A stretch of DNA of 64,000 bases from Mycolicibacterium neoaurum ATCC 25795 (GTDB taxonomy: Bacteria; Actinomycetota; Actinomycetes; Mycobacteriales; Mycobacteriaceae), in contig NZ_JMDW01000013.1 of the NCBI RefSeq assembly GCF_000691525.1, positions 124,001-188,000 of the forward strand. The letters run 5' to 3'. Positions 33,546 through 41,831 of the stretch are shown one piece after another. A program made the translations under genes and the position numbers. Under the pieces are notes generated by a model, which was not told the origin of the DNA, made no database searches, and was given only the letters and a program-made list of their open reading frames with translations. Within the stretch, counting starts at the first letter, position 1, and each line of letters starts with the position of its first letter.

Positions 33546-34672
33546 GATTGACGTCCTCCATCGATATTCCATGGATCGGTGCGCACGGAACTCACCCGCA
33601 CCGGTAGATCTGTTCCGAAGTGCCCGCGCAGCAGAGCCGCGGCCTGGTGGCACCACGGGTATTCACTGGCCCAGTGGGCGACGTCGACCAATGCCACATC
33701 GGAGACGCGGCCGTGCTCATCGGCGGGGTGATGACGCAGATCGGCGGTCACATAAGCCTGCACGCCGGCGCGGGCCACGGTACCCAACAGCGAGTCCCCG
33801 GCACCTCCGCAGACGGCCACCCGGGACACCACGGCGTCGGCATCCCCGGCGGCGCGCACACCCCAGGTGGTCGACGGCAACGCGCCGGATACCCGGGCGA
33901 CAAAGGCCGACAACGTTTCCGGCTCCGGCAGCGAGCAGATCCGCCCGATCCCCACATCGGCCGGCAACGGCGCCAGGGCGAACACGTCGAAGGCGGGCTC
34001 CTCGTAGGGATGCCCGGCCCGCAGCGCGGCGAGCACGCGTGCCCGCAGCGGCGCGGGTGCGATCACCTCGATGCGATCCTCGGCCACCTGCTCGACGGTG
34101 CCCACCGCGCCGATCGTCGGTGTCGCGCCCTCGTGGGGCAGGAACTGGCCCGTTCCGGAGACACTCCAGCTGCAGCAGGAGTAGTCACCGATCTGACCGG
34201 CACCGGCGGCGAACAGCGAATCACGCAGCGCCGCAGCGTGATCGGTGGGGACGAAAGCCACCCACTTGTCCAGGTCGGGACCCGACGGCACCGGTGAGAG
34301 CACCTCCTCGACCAACAGACCCAGCGTGTCGGCCAGCGCATCGGACACTCCGGGAGTGGCCGAATCGGCATTGGTGTGCGCGGTGAACAAAGACCGCCCG
34401 GTCCGGATCAGCCGATGGAGCAACGCGCCCTTGGCCGTGGACGCGGCGACGGTGTCCACCCCGCGCAACAGCAGCGGGTGGTGCGCCAGCAGCAGTCCGC
34501 CCCCGGGAACCTCGGCGGCCACCGCATCGGTGGCATCGACGGCGATCGTCACCGAGGTCACCGGCTCGTCGGGATCACCACACACCAGCCCGACCGAATC
34601 CCAATCGTGAGCAAGTTCGGGCGGATACGCGGCGTCCAGAACACCGATCACCTCGGACAGCGGCACACTCAT
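33542..34672 (-). CDS. NIF3/DUF34 family metal-binding protein (Rv2230c-like)
   Basis: A 376-residue NIF3-like protein with the dinuclear metal site: GLVCGDP and GLLLAHHPLLLRGV near the N-terminus and VDVAHWASEYPW, with another His, near the C-terminus. The central insert (about 130-230) is the PII-like domain seen in longer members. It is often annotated as GTP cyclohydrolase 1 type 2, but that activity is poorly supported for the family. ATG at 34672 overlaps the cobC stop (ATGA). Confidence 0.9.
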   Translation of the reverse strand: MSVPLSEVIGVLDAAYPPELAHDWDSVGLVCGDPDEPVTSVTIAVDATDAVAAEVPGGGLLLAHHPLLLRGVDTVAASTAKGALLHRLIRTGRSLFTAHTNADSATPGVSDALADTLGLLVEEVLSPVPSGPDLDKWVAFVPTDHAAALRDSLFAAGAGQIGDYSCCSWSVSGTGQFLPHEGATPTIGAVGTVEQVAEDRIEVIAPAPLRARVLAALRAGHPYEEPAFDVFALAPLPADVGIGRICSLPEPETLSAFVARVSGALPSTTWGVRAAGDADAVVSRVAVCGGAGDSLLGTVARAGVQAYVTADLRHHPADEHGRVSDVALVDVAHWASEYPWCHQAAALLRGHFGTDLPVRVSSVRTDPWNIDGGRQS

Positions 34673-35685
34673 CGGAGTACCTCCTGCAGTTCCCGCACCA
34701 GCTGCGGCCACTCCGGGCGCACGGCCACGCGCAGGTAGCCGCTCTCGAGGCCGACGAACGTATCGCAGCGGCGCACCGCAATCCCCTTCTCATCAAGGCG
34801 CTTTCGCACCAGCTCGGCGTCCACGACGCGCAACAGCACGAAGGGCGCCCGGCCGTCGAGAACGTCGATACCGGCCGCGCACAGTCCGCGCACCATCTCG
34901 CTGCGCAGCTGCGCGAGCCGCACCGCACCCTCATAGGCTTCGGCGACCGCGGCCGGTGCGCAGCAGGCCGTCACCGCCTCCAACTGCAGCGTGCCCAGCG
35001 GCCAGTGCGCGCGGTGCGCGGACAGCCGGGCCAGCACATCCGGGGCGCCGAGTGCGTAGCCCACCCGCAGGCCGGCCAGCGACCACGTCTTGGTCAGGCT
35101 GCGCAGCACCAGGACGTCGGGCAGCGACCGGCCCGCCAGCGACTCGGGCTCACCGGGCACGGCATCGGCGAAAGCCTCGTCGACGACGATGATGCGACCC
35201 GGGCGGCGCAACCCGAGAATGGCGTCGGCCGGGTGCAGCACCGATGTCGGGTTTGTCGGATTACCCACCACAACCAGATCGGCATCATCGGGCACCGTGC
35301 CCAAGGCGAAGGGCGGATCCAGCACGACGTGGGTGAACGGCACCGCGGCCGCGGCCAGCACGGCCTCCGGCTCGGTGAACGAGGGCGCGATCAGCGCCGC
35401 CAACCGCGGTTGCAGGTTCGGCAGCAGGGCGAACCCCTCCGCCCCGCCGGCCAGCAGCAGCACCTCCTCACGCGGTCTGCCGTGCCGGGCGGCGACGGCG
35501 TCGACGGCGCGGTGCACATCGGCTGCGCTCGGATAGCGGCCCAGCTCGGTCAACCGGGAGGCCAGCCGCTCGACGAGCCACGGCGGCGGCCCGCCGGCCC
35601 GCACATTGACCGCGAAGTCCAGCATCCCGGGGGCCACGGCCTCATCGCCGTGGTACCGCGCCGCCTGCCGGACCTCGTCTGCCAC
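34669..35685 (-). CDS. cobC: Pyridoxal-phosphate aminotransferase CobC-like (threonine-phosphate decarboxylase type)
   Basis: A 338-residue fold-type I PLP enzyme. The active-site segments are present: NPTNPTSVL, IIVVDEAFAD and the Lys-bearing SLTKTWSLAGLRVGYALG with the Schiff-base lysine. In cobalamin synthesis CobC/CobD-type enzymes supply aminopropanol phosphate; this one lies near cobD as in M. tuberculosis (Rv2231c). GTG at 35685 is preceded by TAGGGT ending 6 bases upstream, so the operon transcript appears leaderless. It is the first of four genes joined by 4-base overlaps. Confidence 0.87.
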   Translation of the reverse strand: MADEVRQAARYHGDEAVAPGMLDFAVNVRAGGPPPWLVERLASRLTELGRYPSAADVHRAVDAVAARHGRPREEVLLLAGGAEGFALLPNLQPRLAALIAPSFTEPEAVLAAAAVPFTHVVLDPPFALGTVPDDADLVVVGNPTNPTSVLHPADAILGLRRPGRIIVVDEAFADAVPGEPESLAGRSLPDVLVLRSLTKTWSLAGLRVGYALGAPDVLARLSAHRAHWPLGTLQLEAVTACCAPAAVAEAYEGAVRLAQLRSEMVRGLCAAGIDVLDGRAPFVLLRVVDAELVRKRLDEKGIAVRRCDTFVGLESGYLRVAVRPEWPQLVRELQEVLR

Positions 35686-35732
35686 AGCACGACCCTAGTG
35701 CGCCGCCCAGGTGCACAGGTACATCGGCGACA

Positions 35733-36419
35733 ATGGGATGCGTGACCGAGACCGTGCCTCACACCGTGACCAGCAGTCCGCAGCTGGTGCTGTTCGATCT
35801 CGACGGCACCCTGACCGACTCCGCCGAGGGCATCGTCGCCAGTTTCCGGCACGCGCTGACCACGGTCGGGGCCACCGTGCCCGACGGCGACCTGGCGGGC
35901 CGCATCGTCGGCCCGCCGATGCATCACACGCTGAACGCGATGGGGCTCGGGGCGCGCGCCGAGGAGGCGATGGCCGCCTACCGGGCCGACTACACGACCC
36001 GCGGCTGGTCGATGAACCGGGTGTTCGACGGCATCCCCGAGCTGCTCGCCGACCTGCAGCGGGCCGGGGTCCGGCTGGCCGTGGCCACCTCGAAGGCACA
36101 GCCGACCGCCCAGCGCATCCTCGCCCATTTCGGCCTCGACGACAGCTTCGAGATCATCGCCGGGGCGAGCCCGGACGGCAGCCGGGCCGCCAAGCACGAG
36201 GTCGTCGCGTATGCCCTTGAACGGCTGACCCCACTGCCCGAGCGGGTGCTGATGATCGGCGACAGGTCCCATGACGTGGAGGGCGCCGCCGTGCACGGTA
36301 TCGACACCGTGGTGGTCGACTGGGGATACGGCGACGGCGACTTCGACGGTCCGGATGCGCCGGCCCCGCTGCGCCGGGTGGCGACGATGGCCGAGCTGCG
36401 GGAGGTGTTGGGTGTCTGA
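35733..36419 (+). CDS. ptkA: HAD-like protein tyrosine kinase PtkA, short form
   Basis: A HAD-family protein; in M. tuberculosis Rv2232 (PtkA) is an atypical tyrosine kinase that phosphorylates the neighbouring phosphatase PtpA. Residues 15-228 cover the HAD core: FDLDGTLTDSAEG with nucleophile Asp, VATSKAQ, and MIGDRSHDVEGAAVHG. The protein has 228 residues and lacks the long disordered N-terminal extension of the M. tuberculosis protein. ATG at 35733 is used; GTG at 35742 is an alternative. The ptpA start overlaps its end by 8 bases, so the pair is coupled. Confidence 0.85.
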   Translation: MGCVTETVPHTVTSSPQLVLFDLDGTLTDSAEGIVASFRHALTTVGATVPDGDLAGRIVGPPMHHTLNAMGLGARAEEAMAAYRADYTTRGWSMNRVFDGIPELLADLQRAGVRLAVATSKAQPTAQRILAHFGLDDSFEIIAGASPDGSRAAKHEVVAYALERLTPLPERVLMIGDRSHDVEGAAVHGIDTVVVDWGYGDGDFDGPDAPAPLRRVATMAELREVLGV

Positions 36420-36900
36420 GACCGCGCCGCTGCATGTGACGTTCGTCTGTTCGGGCAACATCTGCCGCTCCCCGATGGCCGAGAAGATGTTCGCCCACCA
36501 GATCGAGGGACGCGGGCTGGCCGACCTGGTGCGCGTCACCAGTGCCGGGACCGGCGGCTGGCATGCCGGCGACGGCGCCGATCGCCGCACCAACGCCGTG
36601 TTGCGCGCGCACGGCTACCCGACCACCCACCGTGCCGCGCAGCTGGCCGACGACCACCTGGCCGCGGATATGGTGGTGGCGATGGGTCGCAACCACGCAC
36701 GATTCCTCGCCGATATGGGCGTCCCGCCGGATCGGCTGCGCATGATGCGGGCCTTCGATCCGCGGTCGGGCGCGCATCCGCTCGATGTCGAGGATCCCTA
36801 TTACGGCGGCCCGGAGGATTTCGAGGCCGTGTTCACCGTCATAGAGTCCGCGCTGCCCGGTTTGCACCAGTGGGTGGACGAGCGGCTGGCAGCGCGATGA
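36412..36900 (+). CDS. ptpA: Low-molecular-weight protein tyrosine phosphatase PtpA
   Basis: A 162-residue phosphatase. The P-loop is VCSGNICRSPMAE with catalytic Cys and Arg, and the general acid Asp lies in DVEDPYYGGPEDF. In pathogenic mycobacteria PtpA is secreted and acts on host proteins; in other species it works with PtkA. GTG at 36412 follows a GGGAGG stretch and lies within the end of ptkA. Its stop overlaps the ATG of the SURF1 gene (ATGA). Confidence 0.95.
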   Translation: MSETAPLHVTFVCSGNICRSPMAEKMFAHQIEGRGLADLVRVTSAGTGGWHAGDGADRRTNAVLRAHGYPTTHRAAQLADDHLAADMVVAMGRNHARFLADMGVPPDRLRMMRAFDPRSGAHPLDVEDPYYGGPEDFEAVFTVIESALPGLHQWVDERLAAR

Positions 36901-37778
36901 AGCGGTGGGCCTTCCTGTTCCGGCCGCAGTGGCTTGCGCTCTACGTCGTGGTCGCGGCCTTCGCCTGGTTGTGTTTCACGGTGCTGGCGCCCTGGCAGCT
37001 CGGCAAGAACACCACCACATCGCGGGAGAACGCGCAGATCGCCGCCTCGCTGAACACCGACCCGGTGCCGGTGACCTCGTTTCTGCCGCAGCAGGATTCG
37101 TCCGCCCACGAGCACCAGTGGCAGCGGGTGACGGCGAGCGGTCACTATCTGCCCGAGGCGCAGGTGCTGGCCAGGTTGCGTTCGGTGGACGGCGCACCGG
37201 CCTACGAGGTGCTGGTCCCGTTCGTCGTCGACGGCGGTCCCACCGTGCTGGTGAACCGCGGCTATGTGAAACCGGAGCAGGGCACGGCGGTTCCGCCGAT
37301 CGCCGACGCGCCGACCGGTCGGGTCGATATCACCGCGCGGCTGCGCGATCCCGAAGGTGTGGTGCCGGGTAAGGATCCGCTTTTCGCCGAAGGTGCCCGG
37401 CAGGTCTACACCATCAACCCGGGACAGATCTCCGAACTGACCGGAGTGCCGCTGGCAGGCTCGTATCTCCAGTTGGTGGAGAACCAGCCAGGAGGTCTCG
37501 GGGCGATCCCGCTGCCGATCCTGGATTCCGGCCCGTTTCTGTCCTACGGGATCCAGTGGATCGCCTTCGGCATCATCGCCCCGATCGGGGTGGGCTACTT
37601 CGTGATGTCCGAGGTGCGTATCCGGCGCCAGGAGAAGGCGGCCGCCGCCAGGGAGGCCCCGCCGGCGACCACGACATCCGAGCCAGAAGGCACCGGCGAG
37701 GACGCCGGGAAACCTACCGAGGCGCCGCCGCTGACCACCGAGCAGAAACTCGCCGACCGGTACGGTAAGCGACGCTGA
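36897..37778 (+). CDS. SURF1 family protein (Rv2235-like)
   Basis: A 293-residue membrane protein of the SURF1 family, involved in assembly of heme-copper cytochrome oxidase. It has an N-terminal transmembrane helix (LYVVVAAFAWLCFTVLAPWQLG), a periplasmic middle with WQRVTASGHYLP and VLVNRGYV, and a C-terminal helix (QWIAFGIIAPIGVGYFVM) followed by a basic, polar tail. ATG overlaps the ptpA stop. Its end overlaps the convergent cobD gene by 65 bases. Confidence 0.9.
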   Translation: MKRWAFLFRPQWLALYVVVAAFAWLCFTVLAPWQLGKNTTTSRENAQIAASLNTDPVPVTSFLPQQDSSAHEHQWQRVTASGHYLPEAQVLARLRSVDGAPAYEVLVPFVVDGGPTVLVNRGYVKPEQGTAVPPIADAPTGRVDITARLRDPEGVVPGKDPLFAEGARQVYTINPGQISELTGVPLAGSYLQLVENQPGGLGAIPLPILDSGPFLSYGIQWIAFGIIAPIGVGYFVMSEVRIRRQEKAAAAREAPPATTTSEPEGTGEDAGKPTEAPPLTTEQKLADRYGKRR

Positions 37779-38688
37779 CCGCCAGCGCTGTCGCGCCGGC
37801 CTGCACTCTCTTGGACAACCTGCCCGCCCGGCGCAGGTCCGCCGCACCCGGCGGCGGCCCGTCGCCGAGTGCCGGGCGCATCTCGAGGCGGTGCGCGTAC
37901 TGGGTCGGCCCACCGAGAGTCACCCCGAGCGCACCGGCGAAGGATGCCTCCGCGACACCGGCGTTGGGGCTGGGATGCTTGCCTGCATCACGCTGCCACG
38001 CCCGCCACGCACGGGTGGGTGCACCGGACACCGCGACGGTGATCAGCCCGGTCGCCCGCGCACCCAGATAGTTCACCACATCGTCGAATCGGGCTGCCGC
38101 CCAACCGAAACGCAGATATCGCGGTGACTTGTGCCCGATCATCGCATCGAGGGTGTTGGCACCGCGGTACACCAGCAGGCCGGGCACCCCGGCCACCGCA
38201 CCCCACAGGATGGGGGCGACCTGGGCGTCGGAGGTGTTCTCCGCCACCGATTCCAGTGCGGCGCGGGCCAGCCCGTCGGCGTCCAGCGCGGCCGGGTCAC
38301 GGCCACACAGCGACGGCAACAGGCCGCGGGCACCGTCGATATCGTCGGCGTCGAGCAGATCCGCGAGCCGACCACCGGTGCGCGCCAACGACGTGCCACC
38401 GAGCACCACGTAGGTCGCGGCGGCGGTGGCCGTCGCCGTCCATATCGGACCGCGCCGAGCGGCGGCCCGCTCGACGACGGCACCGAGGGCGCCCAGCGCG
38501 GCGAGCAGGGTGGCGGTGTGCACGGCGCCCGCGGCGCGGTTGTCCGCATAGCTGCGTCGCTCGACTGCCGCGGCGGCCGTGCCGAACAGGGCGACCGGGT
38601 GGCCGCGTTGCGGATCGGTGAAGATCAGGTCGGCCAGGTATCCGACGGCCAGACCAGCGGCACGGGCGGGACCTCGGTGCGCACTCAC
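37714..38688 (-). CDS. cobD: Adenosylcobinamide-phosphate synthase CobD/CbiB
   Basis: Membrane enzyme that attaches the aminopropanol linker to cobyric acid in cobalamin synthesis. The 324-residue protein has several hydrophobic segments and the family motifs HPVALFG, SVAENTSDAQVAPILWGA, YRGANTLDAMIGHKSPRYLRFGWAAARFDDVVNYLGAR, and SPNAGVAEASFAGALGVTLGGP. It reads toward the SURF1 gene, and the last 65 bases overlap that gene on the opposite strand. It pairs functionally with cobC at 34.7 kb. Confidence 0.93.
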   Translation of the reverse strand: MSAHRGPARAAGLAVGYLADLIFTDPQRGHPVALFGTAAAAVERRSYADNRAAGAVHTATLLAALGALGAVVERAAARRGPIWTATATAAATYVVLGGTSLARTGGRLADLLDADDIDGARGLLPSLCGRDPAALDADGLARAALESVAENTSDAQVAPILWGAVAGVPGLLVYRGANTLDAMIGHKSPRYLRFGWAAARFDDVVNYLGARATGLITVAVSGAPTRAWRAWQRDAGKHPSPNAGVAEASFAGALGVTLGGPTQYAHRLEMRPALGDGPPPGAADLRRAGRLSKRVQAGATALAVSVAYRTGRRVSARWSAAAPR

Positions 38689-38934
38689 GTCGGCAGCGTC
38701 TCACACCGCCGACGTGTCCGTGCACACGGGCCGGTGCCCTCGGCTCGGACGGACTTCTGCATACAGGCTAACGCTCACGCCGAAGCGCTGGCACGACTTT
38801 CATATCCGACGCATAGATTCTGTAATTGGTTCGACGTCAACGTATTTGAGAATTCTATGCGTCCAGTGTCCGGCGGTGGCAACGGCCATACGGTGAGAGT
38901 CGTAAGCCAGTTCCCCACCGCTACAGGAGAAGTC

Positions 38935-39219
38935 ATGAACACGTTCGCCTTCACCGCCGCCACCATCGCCGTCGCACTGACCCCGGCAATACCACTGGCG
39001 GCCAACGCAGCCGCCGCCGGCCCAACCGGGTCGAGCGTCGCGCAGACCGTCGACGACCTGCGCGCCCAGGGCTACAGCGTCCAGGTCAACGGCGCGGGCC
39101 GCAGCGGATCGCTGGCCAACTGCTCGGTCAGTTCGATCCGTGAGCGCAAGAGCCTCGGCGCTTCTGTGAAATCCGTGTACGTCCACGTCAACTGCCCGCT
39201 GGGATACGACAACCGCTGA
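38935..39219 (+). CDS. Small secreted protein, 94 aa
   Basis: I do not recognise a family. The N-terminus is a classical signal peptide (MNTFAFTAATIAVALTPAIPLAANA) with a likely cleavage after ANA. The mature part of about 65 residues contains two cysteines (NCSVSS and HVNCPLGYD) that could form one disulfide. ATG at 38935 follows ACAGGAGA. It stands alone in the 246-base gap after cobD and ends right before the SOUL-family gene. Confidence 0.75.
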   Translation: MNTFAFTAATIAVALTPAIPLAANAAAAGPTGSSVAQTVDDLRAQGYSVQVNGAGRSGSLANCSVSSIRERKSLGASVKSVYVHVNCPLGYDNR

Positions 39220-39237
39220 GTGGGTATCCGACCCGGC

Positions 39238-39807
39238 ATGTTCAACAGGGTCATCCAGCTCGCCGAGGGTATCGGCGGCATCGTCGGCCTCAGATCAGGC
39301 ACCGAGGAGCCGTTCTACCTGGTCGAAGGTCGTGTCGGCCGAGCCGAGATCCGGCGCTATGGGCCGCGCATCGCTGCTCAGACCGCCGTGTCCGGCGACG
39401 GGCAGGACGCCCGCAGCACCGGATTCCGGCGGCTGGCCGGTTACATCTTCGGCGGCAACGATCGATCCGACACGATCGCCATGACCGCCCCGGTCGCCCA
39501 GTCCGCCGCCGACGGCGGGTCCATGATCCGCTTCTACATGCCGTCCAAGTGGTCGCTGGACACTCTGCCCGAACCCGAGGACGGATCGGTCACCGTCGTC
39601 GAGATCCCCGGCGAACGCTATGCCGTGCTGAGCTTCACCGGTGATCGCAGCCCGGCGGCCGTGGCCGCCAGGTCCGCCGAGCTGCTGGCCGAACTCGACG
39701 GCAGCGAGGTCAGCCCCGACGGTGAGCCCATCGCGTGGTTCTACGACCCGCCGTGGACGGTGCCGTTCCTGCGGCGCAACGAGGTGGCGGTGCGCCTCGT
39801 GGCGTGA
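39238..39807 (+). CDS. SOUL family heme-binding-like protein (Rv2237-like)
   Basis: A 189-residue SOUL/HBP domain protein: FYLVEGRVGRAEIRRYGPRIAAQTAVSG, GFRRLAGYIFGGNDRSDTIAMTAPVAQS, MPSKWSLDTLPEPEDGSV and a C-terminal WFYDPPWTVPFLRRNEVAV. The family binds heme or other tetrapyrroles in some members; the role in mycobacteria is unknown. ATG 39238 gives the usual N-terminus; a GTG at 39220, directly after the previous stop, would add six residues. It is the last core gene before attL of the integrated element. Confidence 0.82.
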   Translation: MFNRVIQLAEGIGGIVGLRSGTEEPFYLVEGRVGRAEIRRYGPRIAAQTAVSGDGQDARSTGFRRLAGYIFGGNDRSDTIAMTAPVAQSAADGGSMIRFYMPSKWSLDTLPEPEDGSVTVVEIPGERYAVLSFTGDRSPAAVAARSAELLAELDGSEVSPDGEPIAWFYDPPWTVPFLRRNEVAVRLVA

Positions 39808-39818
39808 CTTGATTTTTG

Positions 39819-39864
39819 ATGGTGGGCGCGGACGGTATCGAACCGCCGACCGCTGGCGTGTAAA
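39819..39864. repeat. attL: displaced 3' end of the tRNA-Val gene
   Basis: 46 bases match the 3' half of the intact tRNA-Val at 44565-44610 except at 39837 (T-loop) and 39857 (next to the anticodon stem). After 39864 the similarity stops, so no full tRNA can form here. The two substitutions show drift in a copy no longer under selection. Confidence 0.88.
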
Positions 39865-39995
39865 TCTATGACCGCTCGTCTAGGCCATGTCGCGCCGTGG
39901 CGTCTTGTCTATGAAAACGCCAGTTCAACGGCATGATTTTGTCTAGCAGGTAACTGCCCGTATCTACTCGTTAAGGCGCGTCTTGGCCTACTCTC

Positions 39996-40013
39996 GGCCT
40001 AGCGGGGGGTCGG
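39996..40013 (+). repeat. Left copy of subterminal direct repeat (possible integrase arm site)
   Basis: GGCCTAGCGGGGGGTCGG matches 17 of 18 bases of 44498-44515. Both copies lie inside the element near an att site in the same orientation. They could be arm-type binding sites of the recombinase or excisionase. Confidence 0.4.
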
Positions 40014-40062
40014 ATCGACCAAGCGTTCGACAGCGGCTGGACTAGCCAGATTGGCAGGCCCG

Positions 40063-40500
40063 CTACCCGGACATCATGTTGCCGCCAGCGCCGCCGAGCG
40101 CCCCGATTGCCACCTGGGACAGCGCGCCAGTCAGCCAGAGCCCCACCTTGGCAGCACGGCTCCGTTCCTCCTCGGGGCGAGTGTCGTCAGCCGCGACGGC
40201 TTCGAAGGCGGCGACCAAACGCTCCAGTTGTCCCTCGGGCGTCGGCCACTGGCCAGCGACGCGAAGCGCCTCAGCCGTCGGTGCTCCCACCAGCAAGATG
40301 CCGCCGCCGAACGCCCCGCTGGTCTTCTCGAAGTAGGGCTGTAGGTTGAGCACCCGCAGCGCACGCTGGACGGTCTCTGCATCGAAACCGCACTCCTGCT
40401 CGATCTGGCGCGGCTTCATGGTGCGCCCAGTCCGCTCGTAGATGTCCACTGCCGCTCTGAGTACGGGCAGGTCGCGGTTGTGCCATGTGTCCTCGGTCAT
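40063..40500 (-). CDS. Hypothetical protein, 145 aa, winged-helix-like N-terminus
   Basis: I do not recognise the family. Residues 1-60 look like a winged helix: PVLRAAVDIYERTGRTMKPRQIEQECGFDAETVQRALRVL. Residues 60-85 contain GAFGGGILLVGAPTAEALRVAGQWPT, and the C-terminus ends in a Gly/Ala-rich hydrophobic stretch (TGALSQVAIGALGGAGGNMM) that might insert in a membrane or pack a helix. I chose ATG 40500 because it begins the conserved-looking part and avoids overlap with the gene upstream. It is the last gene of the minus-strand unit and lies nearest attL. Confidence 0.6.
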   Translation of the reverse strand: MTEDTWHNRDLPVLRAAVDIYERTGRTMKPRQIEQECGFDAETVQRALRVLNLQPYFEKTSGAFGGGILLVGAPTAEALRVAGQWPTPEGQLERLVAAFEAVAADDTRPEEERSRAAKVGLWLTGALSQVAIGALGGAGGNMMSG

Positions 40501-40531
40501 GGCCGGGAGTATGCCAAGGGCCACCGACAAC

Positions 40532-41353
40532 TCAGGCCGACGGCGGATCGGCGTTGTCCGCCCTGAGCGCGGCGATGTCCTGGTGAGGTGTCCGCCAGAC
40601 CTCCGGGTCGAGAGCATCGGGTCCGACGGTGGTGAGGTCAGCCGGAATTGGCACCCCGACCTCCGAAACGCGTACCTCCACAGGCTCGTCAACCGTCGTG
40701 TTAGTGACCACTACGGGCTCGTTCAGCACCTCGGGGGCCACCGTCAGCAAGCCCTTGTCGATCAGGCCCTTGATCATGATGCTGGTGTAGATCACCCGGT
40801 CGCAGATGCGAGCGATTCCTGGCGCAGCGGCGTGGTACCTCTGGTCGATATCGAGGTCGCGGATAACCGCAGACCTGGGTGATTTCGCATGGATCACGTC
40901 ACCGTACAGCCACGCATACATCAGCTTCCGGTCGGTTATGGTGCCGCTGGGAGTGGCGACCCAATACGCCTGTGCGTCCAGGTTGCCGTCGATTGCGTTC
41001 CGCCAATAGCTCTTCCACCAGTCCAAATCGATCTCGTCATTGAGAACGTCGGTACCGACCAGCTGCTCCAGCGCGTTCAGGGCATTTTCGTAGTAGATCG
41101 GCTCGCCGCTGAGGATCATCGGTCGGACACGGCTCGCTAGCGACTCCAGCGCCTCCTCAGGTGGGTACTCAGCTTTACGCCGATGGCTCTCCTCCCCGGT
41201 CTTTGTGTTCACCGTGACCACGATGGTGATCGCGCCAGAATTGAGCTTCATCATCAGCGCGGCCTGCTCACGGATTAATGAGTGCGCCATCACCCGCCGG
41301 GTGCGCAGAATGAATCCCTCGATGATGGTCTGCGGAGAGGGTTGGGGGGCCAT
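40532..41353 (-). CDS. Hypothetical protein of the element, about 273 aa
   Basis: I do not recognise the family. From ATG 41353 the protein starts with an alpha-helical segment (QTIIEGFILRTRRVMAHSLIREQAALMMKLNSG), followed by beta-strand-like GAITIVVTVNTKTGEE, a helical middle rich in aromatic residues (IDLDWWKSYWRNAIDGNLDAQAYWVATPSG and DRKLMYAWLYGDVIHAK), and an acidic Pro/Val-rich tail. No membrane helix or catalytic motif is clear. An ATG at 41383 would add ten residues. It sits 31 bases upstream of the 145-residue gene and was probably cotranscribed from the excisionase side. Confidence 0.6.
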   Translation of the reverse strand: MAPQPSPQTIIEGFILRTRRVMAHSLIREQAALMMKLNSGAITIVVTVNTKTGEESHRRKAEYPPEEALESLASRVRPMILSGEPIYYENALNALEQLVGTDVLNDEIDLDWWKSYWRNAIDGNLDAQAYWVATPSGTITDRKLMYAWLYGDVIHAKSPRSAVIRDLDIDQRYHAAAPGIARICDRVIYTSIMIKGLIDKGLLTVAPEVLNEPVVVTNTTVDEPVEVRVSEVGVPIPADLTTVGPDALDPEVWRTPHQDIAALRADNADPPSA

Positions 41354-41628
41354 GGACGAAACTGTACGACCGGCCTTCGACATTTCCACCGCGCTACGCC
41401 TCGGTGAACGTCGGTACCCACCGGCACCCCGCCGGGGTGCTTGGCGGCCAACGTCTTCACGTACTGGTCCAGGTACCCGTCCAGCACGGCGGTATCGGTG
41501 GTGGCCAACTCCAGGTTTGGCGGTCTGGAGGGAACTGACCCCTCGTGGTCCTCGGGGTGATGCCGTCCGGCATGTGCGAGTCGAAGCCACTTCTCGCGCC
41601 GGGCGGCATCACTGCATTCACGGGTCAA
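41290..41628 (-). CDS. Doubtful ORF of 112 aa coupled to the excisionase-like gene
   Basis: TTG at 41628 overlaps the stop of the excisionase-like gene by three bases. The first 70 residues (RREKWLRLAHAGRHHPEDHEG, then AVLDGYLDQYVKTLAAKHPGG) look protein-like, but the last part overlaps the next gene's start in another frame and is Pro/Arg-rich, as a non-coding frame would be. It could be the remnant of a longer phage replication or regulatory gene. Confidence 0.3.
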   Translation of the reverse strand: MTRECSDAARREKWLRLAHAGRHHPEDHEGSVPSRPPNLELATTDTAVLDGYLDQYVKTLAAKHPGGVPVGTDVHRGVARWKCRRPVVQFRPWPPNPLRRPSSRDSFCAPGG

Positions 41629-41831
41629 TCACATTGCGGCCTGACGGTGTTCGCTGTCAGGTAGGCGTAGACATCAGCCACCCGGTACCGGATGCGCTGA
41701 GCGATACGCACGTAGGGCAAGCCGACACCACGGTGCCGGTCGGCCCGCAATGAGGCGGCCTTCACGCCGATCTTGGCGGCGGTCTGCTTCTCGTCCAGGA
41801 ACTCCGGAGCGGTGAGCGCCGTGGTGGCCAT
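41625..41831 (-). CDS. Excisionase-like / AlpA-type helix-turn-helix protein, 68 aa
   Basis: A small DNA-binding protein. FLDEKQTAAKIGVKAASLRADRHRGVGLPYVRIAQRIRYRVADVYAYL is a MerR/AlpA-like winged helix as found in recombination directionality factors and regulators of integrative elements. On the minus strand GAGAGGA lies 9 bases before the ATG. It may bend DNA at the att sites for excision or activate the minus-strand genes that follow it. Confidence 0.75.
   Translation of the reverse strand: MATTALTAPEFLDEKQTAAKIGVKAASLRADRHRGVGLPYVRIAQRIRYRVADVYAYLTANTVRPQCD

Noticed and set aside
39819..39900. A second tRNA gene at attL
   Set aside because: Only the 3' half matches; the acceptor 5' strand and D-arm are absent, so it is the displaced tRNA end.
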